This document shows, piece by piece, positions 4,867-5,145 of a stretch of 5,145 bases of DNA (positions are counted from its first letter, which is position 1; every line of letters starts with the position of its first letter). The translations under genes were made by a program, and so were the position numbers. Source of the DNA: Candidatus Chloroheliales bacterium (lineage in GTDB: Bacteria > Chloroflexota > Chloroflexia > QHBQ01); assembly GCA_003243865.1 (NCBI GenBank), contig QHBQ01000406.1, positions 1-5,145 of the forward strand, written 5' to 3'. The notes beneath the pieces are model-generated. The model did no database searches, was not told the origin of the DNA, and worked only from the letters and a program-made list of their open reading frames with translations.

Positions 4867-4872
4867 TATAAT
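4843..4872 (+). promoter_or_regulatory. Extended -10 promoter of the cyclophilin gene
   Basis: A perfect TATAAT (4867-4872) is preceded by TGT (4864-4866), giving an extended -10. The -35 is weak (TTGCAG, 4843-4848, 18-bp spacer), as is common for extended -10 promoters. The expected start is near 4879, giving a leader of about 49 nt with an AAAGGA ribosome site at 4912-4917. Confidence 0.7.
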
Positions 4873-4927
4873 TACCGATGCAAGGTGGCAACCGCAGCGA
4901 CCCACCAACAGAAAGGATGTAGCAATT

Positions 4928-5145
4928 ATGCAAGCAACCAAGCCAATCGCCACGATTGAGACGAGCAAGGGTAATATCAAGCTGGAACTCTACCCCGCCG
5001 AAGCGCCTAACACCGTCGCCAACTTCATCGAGAAGGCCAACAGCGGCGCGTATGTGGGGCGCACCTTCCACCGCGTCGAAAGCTGGGTCATTCAGGGCGG
5101 CGACCCTGCTGGCTCCGGTATGGGCGGCGGCCAGATGACGGCGGA
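4928..5145 (+). CDS. Cyclophilin-type peptidyl-prolyl cis-trans isomerase, N-terminal part
   Basis: Cyclophilins catalyse cis-trans isomerisation of X-Pro bonds and assist protein folding. The ATG follows AAAGGA (4912-4917) by 10 nt. The frame runs 72 codons to the window edge, about 40-45% of a typical bacterial single-domain cyclophilin. No signal peptide is seen, so it is probably cytoplasmic. Family features are [16 protein letters not shown] (residues 8-23), the APNTVANF segment, FHRV (47-50) with the catalytic Arg49, and [16 protein letters not shown] (53-68) with Gln56. It is divergent from the dehydrogenase gene across a shared 128-bp control region containing the 9-bp dyad. The family is certain; the precise paralogue (PpiA- or PpiB-like) cannot be assigned from this part. 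Confidence 0.95.
   Translation, partial: MQATKPIATIETSKGNIKLELYPAEAPNTVANFIEKANSGAYVGRTFHRVESWVIQGGDPAGSGMGGGQMTA

Overview
The window looks like chromosomal DNA of a monoderm-type Chloroflexota bacterium, or a close relative. The clues are fairly GC-rich coding sequence, S-layer homology (SLH) repeats carrying paired cysteines and a Cys-Phe-x-Pro-Asn turn, exported proteins with long Pro/Thr/Ala-rich spacers, and a DoxX-Rieske membrane protein. The phylum is an inference from protein style, not a marker-gene result.

Layout. Positions 1-518 (minus strand) hold the N-terminal part of a secreted protein that reaches its first Asp-box-like motif at the window edge. A strong promoter and a 5' stem-loop lie behind it. 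Positions 519-819 contain no gene, but hold that promoter, a cluster of GCGCCC inverted repeats and a terminator. Positions 820-1262 (minus) are a small SLH-domain gene whose signal peptide and SLH repeats are in different frames. It has its own strong promoter and a leader hairpin. Positions 1445-1577 (plus) are a decayed SLH repeat, again with a frame break. Positions 1633-3818 (plus) are a two-gene operon: a DoxX-Tat-Rieske fusion protein, then an exported N-acetylmuramoyl-L-alanine amidase whose ribosome site overlaps the stop codon of the first gene. Positions 3825-4799 (minus) encode a zinc-dependent medium-chain dehydrogenase, convergent with the amidase and only 6 bp away. From 4928 to the window end (plus) is the start of a cyclophilin-type peptidyl-prolyl isomerase, divergent from the dehydrogenase.

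How the parts relate. The left half is a cell-surface region: a secreted Asp-box protein, SLH proteins that normally bind the wall, and an amidase that cuts it. The two leftward exported genes share a promoter type, leader motifs and a homologous signal peptide, as if one export cassette had been duplicated. The DoxX-Rieske protein adds a membrane redox function. The dehydrogenase/cyclophilin divergent region is very compact. Its two promoters lie back to back around a perfect 9-bp dyad whose arms are 20 bp apart, a probable operator.

No mobile element, CRISPR array, tRNA or rRNA was seen. The least ordinary items are the DoxX-Tat-Rieske fusion, the shared promoter-leader-signal cassette, the two damaged SLH loci, the C10 tract in the amidase gene, and the dyad between the divergent promoters.
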